A stretch of 33,075 nucleotides of DNA from a virus, in the IMG/VR virus record IMGVR_UViG_3300029258_005029, positions 1 through 33,075 of that record. One strand, 5' to 3'. A model generated the notes under the pieces. The model was given only the letters and a program-made list of their open reading frames with translations, ran no database searches and was not told the origin of the DNA. The translations under genes and the position numbers were made by a program. This document shows, piece by piece, positions 8,601-16,700 of the stretch (its first letter is position 1; every line of letters begins with the position of its first letter).

Positions 8601-10224
8601 CTCGGATGTACAAGATTTGTGGGACGGGGTGTACCGCGCGTGTGCGTTGATGAAGGTGTACCACTCTTCGACGTGGACCGAGTCCACCTTGCTTGTGGCC
8701 GAAGAGACCCCGAGCGGCATCAGCGATCCGGCCAATTATGCGCCGAATGTCGGGGGGTTGACGTCGTCGGAATACATCGAATGCTATTTCACCGAACGCA
8801 TGACCGCCATAGAGTTGACGATGTGGACCCGGACGAGCGGGAAGGTGAACACCAACTCCGCGGACATCGCGGTGTATTACTGGACCGGGTCGAGTTATGC
8901 CGCGTGCCGAAATGTGTATGATTTTACGAGCGCGGGCACGGCCGTGTGCTTGAAAAGCTCCGGGGTGCTGCAATGGACCCCGCCTGATTTTGTCGAAGAG
9001 GCGCAGAAGGTCGTGGACGGGGTCCCGCTTTGGGCATACCGGATCATGGTAACGGCCACGTTGTCGTCGGATGTGTACATCGACCGGGTGCGCGGGATCA
9101 CGGCTCCTAAGAAATCGCCGAAAGGCTATGTGTTTCCCTTCACGTTCGCCAACCGTCCCATGCTGTGCGGGTATGCGGCCGGCGGCGAAGGCCACCGGGC
9201 AGATTACGGCATGACCGACGCGGTGAGCGTGTGGAACGGGGAAGATTCGAGCGACGGGAACGGATCGCTCTATTTCGGTTCCGGCGGAGAACTCACGTGT
9301 GCGTGTCAGGTGTATAACCGGTTCGGGTCGAACATCTATAACACGGCTATTTTCTGCAAAAAAAACGAGACCTGGCTCCTAAACGGCTACGATGCCGACA
9401 CCTGGCGCATCTATCAGCTCAGCGGGCGCGTGGGCTGCCCGGCCCCCAAGACGATGGATACCGCGGAGATGGGGTACGGCATGGCCGCGGATGCGGTACG
9501 GCATGTGGCGTGCTGGCTCAGTTATCAAGGCCCGGTGATCTGCGATGCGGGCGTGATTTCCATTCACAAAGAGCGGATCAGCCACTTTTTCGACCCGGCC
9601 CATGCGGCTTGCATCAACTGGGACGCGGTGGAAGAGGCGGCCGGATGGGTGGACCCGAGGCGGCAGGAATACAATCTTTTGCTGCCCACGGGATCGAGCA
9701 CGGTTCCGGACCGGTGGATTTGCTTTGATCTGCATCGGAAAAAATGGTTCGAGAAGGTTCCCGCCGGAGACACACCGTACCCCCGGGCCGGGTTCCGCAC
9801 CGTGGATGAGTACGGCCGGCAATTGGTGTATGCGGTGTTCGCAAACGGGTATATGCGGCAGTTGGAGACCGGCACGAGTTGGGACGGCAGCGCGATCACG
9901 GCGAAGGTCAAGACCGGGGACCATGTGCCGACCGGAGACATTTGGGATAAGACGCGCATCCGCAGGGTCAAGCTCCTGTTGGACGCGGTTTCCGAAAGCA
10001 CCGCGGTGAGCATCGATCATTACGCGGACGGAGGGTCGTCCGCGGACGGCTTGACGAGCGTTTCCGCGGACGGAAGCAACCGGTTTGTGAAAGACACCCA
10101 GGCCATGAACTACGTCGGGTGGAGCCATCAGTTCGAGATGCAGGTGGAGACTGAAGAGGAAGAGACCGGCGTGGCGCTTCTCGGCTGGGGGTACGAATAT
10201 CAAGTCGTGAGGGAGGATACCTAA
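5656..10224 (+). CDS. Large tail nozzle-like protein with repeat N-terminus and LamG-like insertion
   Basis: A 1522-residue protein that starts at GTG, with GAGGAG at 5643-5648. Residues 1-260 are proline-rich and made of about 21-residue repeats. From residue about 270 (GEENYETLENYRYNSRGIEG) it follows the pattern of podovirus tail nozzle or stabilisation proteins. Residues about 660-875 look like a LamG/concanavalin-like lectin domain (LLLHGDGTDGS, FTIDFWIRFET, DRWYHIAVVRG, WVDEFRILKGAAAW). The C-terminal third has nozzle-like elements: FCKKNETWLLNG, RVGCPAPKTMDT, LSYQGPVICDAGVISIHKER, then YNLLLPTG...WICFDLHRKKWF, consistent with beta-propeller blades. It would form the end of the short tail; the lectin-like domain may touch surface glycans. 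I saw no protease or lyase motif. The fold is inferred. Confidence 0.75.
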   Translation: MTRKLDDKEKPVVQAVREPEVPIGVEPTPDRERIEIKAPTAPRSETPTAGDAFTVEPGMRPSPAVETPTAGDEFTVEPGMRPSPAVETPTAGDAFTVEPGMRPSPAVETPTAGDAFTVEPGMRPSPAVETPTAGDAFTVEPGRRFPPLVDLTPAGDAFTVYSHRVPIYQTNIQPARDDSRIEPGRRLSPAADLPVAPDRETMTPAGTGRPPTDVPQSPDTERIEPVRRPAPPTSTPAGPDTEILSAAPALPSQEIRPARDEETLRKQFFFIGEWIPDADPLKIGEENYETLENYRYNSRGIEGVQGYRKVNTRPLMVLQNNIQTEFSETDPSSCFSVGENGIEATSVSQDAAAAVSCDYGANFAGDWEHQLLVTASGTSDDSRCFVWGLGTEEHKDLLDALQTGLGIYSLYHATGTTWDLRIQENVTGTTRDAEAASGLTASTSYWVRLIHDADGASNGRLTVETWSMDAAGDLDSLVQSASMDLDAALTSHRYLFLACAYNDGTANREWSGNAPSYLFVIAEDLPAGFYYRKDTPAEESYCVVQAEDLKSGLNRLFVNETAIGDQGQFEDRSGETLLTESENGGLGRFALWPRNTLAYANGRDVKVWAGEKAPVACAFTVDSTPTGVSFDNMTDFTAQANNTLDDADQVVRVGGGNNSDCVLLLHGDGTDGSTTIPDSSSGGGHGNATVVNSAQLDTDQAKFGVSSIKFPAVGDYITFADSDDWDFGSGCFTIDFWIRFETAPSATSITMIYQGTGSTDWELGWNYGTGALYFTAQNSGSQIFQLFSTFSFDADRWYHIAVVRGWGGDTDLLALCVDGTALGTDTAENTGVMPNATTTLRILSYHNEACWVDEFRILKGAAAWTANFSPSASAYRTADNVLVLGTERPASAFHIETASANSETGATLDGKAHNGASWADIADFTDNTSGFDADGEVALSASAFEAADTVPVYIAGRYLHWYALVLSGGQADLKRITCEMPPSDVQDLWDGVYRACALMKVYHSSTWTESTLLVAEETPSGISDPANYAPNVGGLTSSEYIECYFTERMTAIELTMWTRTSGKVNTNSADIAVYYWTGSSYAACRNVYDFTSAGTAVCLKSSGVLQWTPPDFVEEAQKVVDGVPLWAYRIMVTATLSSDVYIDRVRGITAPKKSPKGYVFPFTFANRPMLCGYAAGGEGHRADYGMTDAVSVWNGEDSSDGNGSLYFGSGGELTCACQVYNRFGSNIYNTAIFCKKNETWLLNGYDADTWRIYQLSGRVGCPAPKTMDTAEMGYGMAADAVRHVACWLSYQGPVICDAGVISIHKERISHFFDPAHAACINWDAVEEAAGWVDPRRQEYNLLLPTGSSTVPDRWICFDLHRKKWFEKVPAGDTPYPRAGFRTVDEYGRQLVYAVFANGYMRQLETGTSWDGSAITAKVKTGDHVPTGDIWDKTRIRRVKLLLDAVSESTAVSIDHYADGGSSADGLTSVSADGSNRFVKDTQAMNYVGWSHQFEMQVETEEEETGVALLGWGYEYQVVREDT
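5788..6102 (+). repeat. Five tandem 63-base repeats encoding a 21-residue Pro-rich unit
   Basis: Units begin at 5788, 5851, 5914, 5977 and 6040. The first four are almost identical; differences seen are an Ala-to-Glu change in unit 2 and a silent C/T change in units 3 and 4. The fifth diverges in its second half. Each encodes ETPTAGDAFTVEP plus GMRPSPAV. More degenerate copies of the same 'D-x-x-x-I/V-E-P-x-R-R' pattern continue to about 6440. The unit length is a multiple of 3, so copy number can change without a frameshift. Confidence 0.95.
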
Positions 10225-10225
10225 G

Positions 10226-10720
10226 ATGGACTTGGCAAGTTTGCCGCTTCCGGTGGATTACTATTATGAGCAGGGCTTGCGGCGCCTTGCCCGTGTGCCC
10301 AAGGAAATCGCGGCCACGCCGTCGGCCCGGCCCCTGACCTTGCAATACCTGGCCAGGAAAGCGGCCGCAGACGAAACCGCGGCGGCAAGAGAAAGCCGGA
10401 CCGAGGCGCAACAGAAACGATTGGAGGAGAGCGGCCGGCAAGCGGATGTGTCGCTTCAATTCGCCCGCGGGCAAGCGGACAGGCAGGCGGATTTGAACCG
10501 CACGGCCCGGCGGATCAGCTTGGGGAGCTTGGCTGCCGAAGGCTTGAACAGCATTGTCCGAGCCCGGGAGACGAAGAAACTCACCGAAATGCAGGCCCGC
10601 CAAAGCCGCATGATCCGGGAGCTCTCCGAGGCTCGCATGCAGGCTTTGGGCCGGGTGACCCCGTTTTTAGACCGGATGCGGGAAATGTACGAAACCGCGC
10701 TCCCCTCCGGGCCGGAGTAG
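10226..10720 (+). CDS. Small helical protein, probable internal virion protein
   Basis: A 164-residue protein, almost entirely helical. It is rich in Ala, Arg, Glu and Gln with a long probable coiled coil over residues 40-150. It begins one base after the nozzle stop, with GGGAGG before the ATG. It has no signal peptide or transmembrane segment. Its position after the nozzle and before glycine-rich proteins is where podoviruses encode the internal (ejected) proteins. I do not recognise a family. Confidence 0.75.
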   Translation: MDLASLPLPVDYYYEQGLRRLARVPKEIAATPSARPLTLQYLARKAAADETAAARESRTEAQQKRLEESGRQADVSLQFARGQADRQADLNRTARRISLGSLAAEGLNSIVRARETKKLTEMQARQSRMIRELSEARMQALGRVTPFLDRMREMYETALPSGPE

Positions 10721-10747
10721 GATCGCAAGAAGACGAGGAGGGACCAA

Positions 10748-11434
10748 GTGAATCTATCGCTTGCCGACATTGCAAACCCCCAATACAGCGCATTGACCGG
10801 GAAAAGCCGGCGGACATCCATCGCCGATGTGATCTATCCGCAGGTGCCTTCGGCCATGCAGGCCGCGGCCCGGCGCACCGAGGAACAATACGAAGAAGAC
10901 CGGCTTGCCGAAGAAAAACGCCAATTCGAGCAGGAAATGGCGTTGAAGCAAGGCTTGGCCGACCAAGCCGCGAAACAGCAAGAGAAGGCCGACCGGATCA
11001 ATATGGCCTCGCTCGGGGTCCAAGCGCTTTACCTGGGCGCGAAGGCGGCCCCGTCCCTTGCCGCCGTGACCGCGGGAACGGGCTCGGCCGACACCGCGGC
11101 AGGCGTTCCGATCAGCGCGACAGAGAACGCGACGACGTTGGCCGCCGCAACCCCGGGGACCGAGGGAGCCGGCGGCGTAGAGAGTGCCCCCGTGTCTCTT
11201 GCGTCCACCGCCCGTGCGGGGACAACGCCCTGGTCTCAGACGGTCCGAACGGTTGCCCCTGCCATGGTCGGCGCCGGGGTCGGATACGGGGTGGGCAGGC
11301 TCACCGAGAGTCGGACCAAAGGCGCCGTTGCCGGCGGGGTCGTCGGCGCGTTGACCGGGTTGGCCCAAGGCGGTCCCATCGGGGCCGTGATCGGGGGCAT
11401 TTTGGGAGTCGGCGGCGGCATATTCGGGGGATAA
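10748..11434 (+). CDS. Probable internal virion protein with coiled coil and glycine-zipper C-terminus
   Basis: A 228-residue protein that starts at GTG with a strong GAGGAGGG at 10735-10742. Residues 40-85 form a charged coiled coil (EEQYEEDRLAEEKRQFEQ). Residues 95-160 are Ala/Thr/Gly-rich linker that contains PISATENATTLAAA. Residues 170-228 are small-residue hydrophobic (MVGAGVGYGVGRL; KGAVAGGVVGALTGLAQGG; IGAVIGGILGVGGGIFGG), a glycine-zipper pattern typical of membrane-inserting segments. This fits a protein that helps form a channel across the envelope during DNA ejection. The role is inferred. Part of the linker recurs in the gene at 12871. Confidence 0.75.
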   Translation: MNLSLADIANPQYSALTGKSRRTSIADVIYPQVPSAMQAAARRTEEQYEEDRLAEEKRQFEQEMALKQGLADQAAKQQEKADRINMASLGVQALYLGAKAAPSLAAVTAGTGSADTAAGVPISATENATTLAAATPGTEGAGGVESAPVSLASTARAGTTPWSQTVRTVAPAMVGAGVGYGVGRLTESRTKGAVAGGVVGALTGLAQGGPIGAVIGGILGVGGGIFGG

Positions 11435-11455
11435 GCGAAAGAAAGGACTCTAATC

Positions 11456-12871
11456 ATGACGACGAGTTATGCGCCGGTTGCCCATGCGGTGCAGGGGGCA
11501 CGGCAAACCCTTCGGGACATCATGAGCGATTACTTAAAGAACAAGGTGGACCAAAGCCGCCACCAGCTCGCCCTGGCCGAATTGGATGCGCAGACCCGGT
11601 TGGCGGACAGGCAGGCGGTGCTTGAAGAAAGAAAGGCTGCCGCGGATTTGGCACGAGCCGGGATGGAGACCCGGGGGCTTGAAGCCCGAATCGGGTTGGA
11701 GTCGGAGCGCGTGGCCCAGGGAAGGGATAGGCTCGCCGAAACGGTTCGCCGTCATAAAGCGCTGGAAAAGCATGAAGCGGCCCAGGCAAAGACCGCGGCC
11801 GGTCGTTTGGCCCTGGACCAGGAAAAACTCGATTATGCCAAGGAGCAAAAGAGCCCCGATGAGTGGGCCGAAACCTTGGGCTTGACGCCGACCATGCGGG
11901 AGCAGTTCATCGGGTTGTTTCCCGAAGGAGCCATGCCGACCCGGACCGATGTGGACCGGATCCGAAATTATATCGCAAAGAACCCGGCGTTGTTTCTCGG
12001 CACCGCGTTGATCGAGCGGGCGGATGTTCTCAATGCCCTGGCAGAACAGATGAAAGCCCAGGACCTATCGGCTGAGGACCGTGCCGCGCTGCAAAAACAG
12101 TACGACGAAATGCTTCCTTCCTTCCGGCGCCTCAAGAAGGTGATGGATTGGGTCGAAGCGGGCAAGACACGCTTGAGCGCTTCCGACATCAACGACATTA
12201 GAACCTGGGCCCGGGAGCAATGGGACCTCGCCCTCACCGATGCGGAGCGGGCTCAATACGGCGGCGATTTCAAGGCATACGAAAAAGAGGCCGTCCGGGA
12301 CGCGCTCGCCATGCTCCAAGACGTGAGGGCCAACTTGTCGGGGTTGACATCCCCGCAAGGCCCGGATGCGTCGGGAGGGAAGCCAAGGGCCCCGGAGGGA
12401 TTCGATTTTAAAAAAGACGTCCCCGCTGCAAAGAAAAGAGAGGTTGTCGAGCTCCTGAACGAAGCCGAACGCCGGTTCGGCGAAAATTGGGGGCTTGCCG
12501 GAGCCGAAGGCGGCTTGCACGATAACGCCCGGACGGTCAAGGAACTGCTCCGGTCGGGCCAAGTCGATAAGGCCATTGCCGCTTTGGAGCGCACGCTCAG
12601 GACGTCAAAGAACACCACCCCGGGCCGGAAGCCCGGAGGTGCGCCCGCGGGGGGCGGGATTTCGCAGACGGCTAGGGCCGCGGCCGAAGGTTATGAGACG
12701 GCGGGCGCACGCCGCGGTGTCGGCGGGGATTTCGCACAGCCTCTATCGCTTTCCGATTTGGCCCGAAAAGCGGCCCCCAAGGGCCACGGCAGCGCATCGG
12801 TCCGGGCGTTGCAGGAAGCGGGTTTTTATCGAAAGAGCAAAGACGACCAAAAGAAAAGGAGCGGGAAATAA
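11456..12871 (+). CDS. Long helical protein, probable internal virion protein
   Basis: A 471-residue protein. Residues 10-135 form a heptad-rich coiled coil (KVDQSRHQLALAELDAQT, then VLEERKAAADLARAG). Residues 140-300 are helical with few repeats (LGLTPTMREQFIGLFPEGAM, FRRLKKVMDWVEAGKTR). Residues 330-390 are another helical segment, followed by a Gly/Pro linker and a basic C-terminus (QKKRSGK). It contains no cysteine that I noticed and has no signal peptide or membrane segment. AAAGGA at 11442-11447 precedes the ATG. Its TAA shares its last base with the ATG of the next gene (TAATG), so the two are coupled. I do not recognise a family; an ejection or scaffold-like role is suggested only by position and composition. 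Confidence 0.75.
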   Translation: MTTSYAPVAHAVQGARQTLRDIMSDYLKNKVDQSRHQLALAELDAQTRLADRQAVLEERKAAADLARAGMETRGLEARIGLESERVAQGRDRLAETVRRHKALEKHEAAQAKTAAGRLALDQEKLDYAKEQKSPDEWAETLGLTPTMREQFIGLFPEGAMPTRTDVDRIRNYIAKNPALFLGTALIERADVLNALAEQMKAQDLSAEDRAALQKQYDEMLPSFRRLKKVMDWVEAGKTRLSASDINDIRTWAREQWDLALTDAERAQYGGDFKAYEKEAVRDALAMLQDVRANLSGLTSPQGPDASGGKPRAPEGFDFKKDVPAAKKREVVELLNEAERRFGENWGLAGAEGGLHDNARTVKELLRSGQVDKAIAALERTLRTSKNTTPGRKPGGAPAGGGISQTARAAAEGYETAGARRGVGGDFAQPLSLSDLARKAAPKGHGSASVRALQEAGFYRKSKDDQKKRSGK

Positions 12872-13770
12872 TGGAATTGACCCCAAAAGCCGGGCCGACG
12901 GGGCTCGGCGTGCAAAATGCGGCCCTGGCCGCTGCAAATGCCGCAAGCGCCCAAACGCTTGCGGGCGGCAGCCGCAGCTTGGCTTGTCTCGGCGGGCCGG
13001 GTGACGGCGATGCAGGAGCAGGCCCCCCGGGCGGCATCGGCGGCATCGGCGGCCCGGGCGCGGGAGATGCCGGCGGCCCGGGCCCGGGAGACGATACGGG
13101 CATCGGGGCCGGGGCCGCGTCCGTGGGTCCGGGCGATGCCGGGGCCGCCGGTTTAGCCGGTGCCGCCGTCGGTCCAGGGCCGGGTTCGGTCCAGGCCGGC
13201 AGTGTGCCGATCAGCGCGACGGAAAACGCCGGGACCCTGGCTGCGGCATCGCCCCCCGCGACGGCATCGACGGGGCCGACCCTGGGCGGGACGATTGTGG
13301 GCGTTTTGGGAGATGTGGCCCAGGCCGTGCTAGGCCCGTTCGGGGCCGCGGTCAATACGGGCATTAATGCGGCCCAAGGAGACATCACAGGGACGATGAA
13401 CAGCGCCTTGGGGATCGGCAATATCGGAATTCCCGGAGGCATCGTGGGCATGGGACAAGCCGTTTCATCGGCATTGGACAATGCGGCAGCCACGGTTGCC
13501 GGCGCCTTGGGGGTTCCGTCGAGCCCGGGGGCTCCGACCGTGGGCTCACCGACCGGCCCGCCGGATTCAGTGCCCGGGATCATGGAGACGAAACGGGGCC
13601 GGTCTTTGCTTGATTTAACGAGCCCGCTTCCGGCTCAACCCCAAGCGCCGCAACGACCCGTTTCGGCCGCGGCGGCGGAGGTCGGCCGTCCGGGGCCGCA
13701 AGGCCGGACTTTGAGCGAATTGATTATCCTACCCAATGCGCAGCAGGATGCGTTGCAGGGCCGCTGGTAG
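12871..13770 (+). CDS. Glycine/proline/alanine-rich low-complexity protein with hydrophobic middle
   Basis: A 299-residue protein coupled to the previous gene through TAATG. Residues 10-35 are Ala-rich. Residues 38-105 are nearly all Gly, Ala, Pro and Asp, with irregular GGIGGIGGPGAGDAGG-type repeats. Residues 110-125 contain PISATENAGTLAAA, almost the same as in the gene at 10748. Residues 130-215 are Gly/Ala/Val-rich hydrophobic segments (GGTIVGVLGDVAQAVLG; NIGIPGGIVGMGQAV) that could associate with membranes. The C-terminus has two short conserved-looking motifs (RGRSLLDL and GRTLSELIIL). It is probably an internal virion protein related to its neighbour. The collagen-like region could also be structural. 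Confidence 0.7.
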   Translation: MELTPKAGPTGLGVQNAALAAANAASAQTLAGGSRSLACLGGPGDGDAGAGPPGGIGGIGGPGAGDAGGPGPGDDTGIGAGAASVGPGDAGAAGLAGAAVGPGPGSVQAGSVPISATENAGTLAAASPPATASTGPTLGGTIVGVLGDVAQAVLGPFGAAVNTGINAAQGDITGTMNSALGIGNIGIPGGIVGMGQAVSSALDNAAATVAGALGVPSSPGAPTVGSPTGPPDSVPGIMETKRGRSLLDLTSPLPAQPQAPQRPVSAAAAEVGRPGPQGRTLSELIILPNAQQDALQGRW

Positions 13771-13797
13771 CCTGCGGACCGCGTGAAAGAGTGATCG

Positions 13798-16700
13798 ATG
13801 GCGATTAAAAGCATTGCAGAGCTTGACGACTGGGTGACCGGGGAAACGGCACCGGCAGAGCGAACAGCGCAACCGGCCCCGGCCCAACCCCGGGGTTTTT
13901 TTGGAGAAGCCGCCAGTGCCCTGGGGATGGGCATCATTCAGACGGCCAAGAGCATCGGCGGAGCCCTGGAAATGGCCGGGCTGGAAGCCGGCGAACGCAT
14001 GGTGGACTATTACGGGGAGGTGGAGAAGTCGCCGTCGCTCCGGCGGCCCGAGCATTTGCAGCAAGACACCGTGCTGGAGCACCCCGAACGCTTGAAGGAC
14101 TGGCGGTGGTGGGTGCGGATGGCCGGGGAAAACCTGCCCACAATGGCGGCGATGATGCTCCCGGGCGCAACCGCGATGAAGGCGGCCCAGGCCGGGCTCA
14201 AAGGGGTGCAGGCCGGGAAATTTGCGGCCCTGGGGATCCGCGGGGCCCGGGCCGCCAAGATTTTGAGCAAGGGCCGAAAGATCATCAAGGGCGCGGCCAC
14301 GGCCGGGGGCTGGACCGGCGCGGCCACGGTCGAGTCGGGCGCGGCCTATAACGACGCCAAGGAGGAGATGCTCCGGGAGGGGTACGACCCGGACCTGGCC
14401 GAACGGATCGCCACCCTGGAAGGGCTCACGGTGGGGACGGCCAACGCCATGCTGGAGACGGCGCCCTTCCTGGAAGCGCTCTTCGGCGGGGTCGGAAAGA
14501 AGGCCCTTACCCGGATCGTGCGCACGGCCCTTTTCGAGGGCACGACCGAGACGGCCCAGGAGGCGGTCAATATGCTTGTGGCCCAGGCCGGGCACGAGCC
14601 GGATATCACCACGCGGGAAGCCCTGGGCCGGGCCCTGGAGAGCGGCATCGCCGGGTTGATGTTGGGCGGCGGAGCCGGAGCCGTGATCCGGGGGGAAAGG
14701 GATGCGGCCCGAAAAGACGAGGAGGACACGAAGAAAAAGAAGAAAACGGAGCAGGAACAACCGCTCGGAGCCGCCCCCGATCAGGTCGCCGAGACGGTTC
14801 AGGCCGGTCCCCGGGCCCGGGCGGAAGAAGAACGCCGCAAGGTCGAGCACCAAAAGGAAGTCAAGGAAAAGGCTGCCGGGCTTTTGGCCGAGATCGAATC
14901 GGAGGTGCAGCCCGGACCGGTTTATGAGGGTGCAGAGGGCAAAGAAGTGCCTGCGGAGGAAAGACCGGCCCTCACGGCCCCCGCGGAGCGCACAGAGAGA
15001 AGGCCGTCGCTCGCGGAATTTGCAGAGGAAGAGGAAGAGGCGCCGGAGAGCCCCGCCGGGCAAGGGGTTTCGGAGCCGGCTTCGCAGGAGCCACGAGAAT
15101 CGACGATCTCGGATGAAGGCATACCTAAGCCTTCACTTTTTGTGGAGGTGGGCGCCCGGATTAGAAGCGGAAGCGTTGAGGGCGAAATCATCGAGGACCG
15201 GGGCAAGAAATGGGCTGTCCGATCCGACGGCGGGATGACGGTGATCGTGCCCAAGGACGGGCCCATCGAGGTGCTGGGGCCGGCAGAGGAGAAGAAAGAG
15301 CCCGCCGCAGAGCCCAAAGGGGGCTCAGAAAAAAAACCGACGCCGGCAGAGGTTTCCACCGATCAGGAGGAAAAAGAAGAAGAGGCCCCGTTGCCTTCTT
15401 CCATGCCGCCGGGGATGCAGGCGAAGTACCGGGAGATTGTCGGGGAGGCCGAACGCCGGTTGCATGAATTGGAGGTGCAGGGCAAGCCGACGGACACCCG
15501 GGCACCGGCGTATGTGGAAGCGTTAAAGAAAGTAGAGGCCATCCGCGGAACCGTCGACCGGCTCAGGAATCAACAGGAGGCCGTCGACAAGGGGTATAAG
15601 CGCGGGGATCCCAAAAAGCTCCAAGAGACCCTTGAGCGCTTACAAGAAGACCTTGATCGGACGGACCTGGACGACCCCCGGTACAATCCCGTCCCCGAAG
15701 CGGATTTGAAACGGGGCGGAAAGGAAATCAAGGACCCCTGGAACGACCGGAAGATCACCAATTACAAGAAACGGGGGGACTATTATACCGGGATCGTGTG
15801 GAGCTACGAAGACAGGGAGCCCTCTTACTGGTTCGCGAGCCGGGAGGATTACGGGGCCCTGCCTGAATCTGAGAAGGCCGAAGGCAGACCGCGATTGGAC
15901 GGCATCGGGAGCACGGAAGCGCGGGCCGTGGCCCACTTGGAAGAAAACATCCGGAAGGATGCGTCCCGGGACGCCCTGCTCAACCGCACGGACTTTTCCC
16001 GCGAGGAGCTGAAGGGGGTGGGGAACGTCACGCTCCGCCAGATTGCCAAGCATCGGGACATCCCGAACTGGCAAAGGAAGCAGACAAAGACCCTGATCGA
16101 CGAAATCCTGGACGGGCAGCCGCCCCGGTCGGGGGGCGAGGTAATTGAGTCGGCGCCGGGGGAGGAGCAGAAAGGCCCGGGGTTTAAGCCGAGTAAGACG
16201 GTTGAGCCGCCCAAGATCGAGCACCGGGGGGGTGGCAAGAGCCTGACGGGGGGAAAGCCGCTCGCAGAGCCCGCAGAGGGTGCGGAGAAGACGGGCGGGG
16301 AGGCGCAGCCGGAGACCGTCTACGGGAAGGTGTTTAAGGGAATTCCCGTGGACAAGCCTGCGGCTGAGCTGACCGACGAGGAAATGGACCGGATTCTGGA
16401 GCCCGATGGGAACAGCATGAGGCTCCGCAACAAGGAGCTGGGGGAATACGAGGTCGACCCCCGGTTTCACGTGATGGTGAAAAAGGGAGAGCCCGGGTAT
16501 CAACCGTCGTGGAAGGCAGACCGGCAACCCGTGCGGACGGATTTCCGTGCGGTGCGCGAGTACCTGAAAACGGGCAAATTCACCACGCCGTTCGGGGAAC
16601 AGATCGACCGGCTCTCCGGGGTCATGCAGGCCCGGGGGATTGCGGACCCGAAGGAAGCGCTCGGGGCTGCATCCCGGGTGCTCCATACCATCCGGACCGG

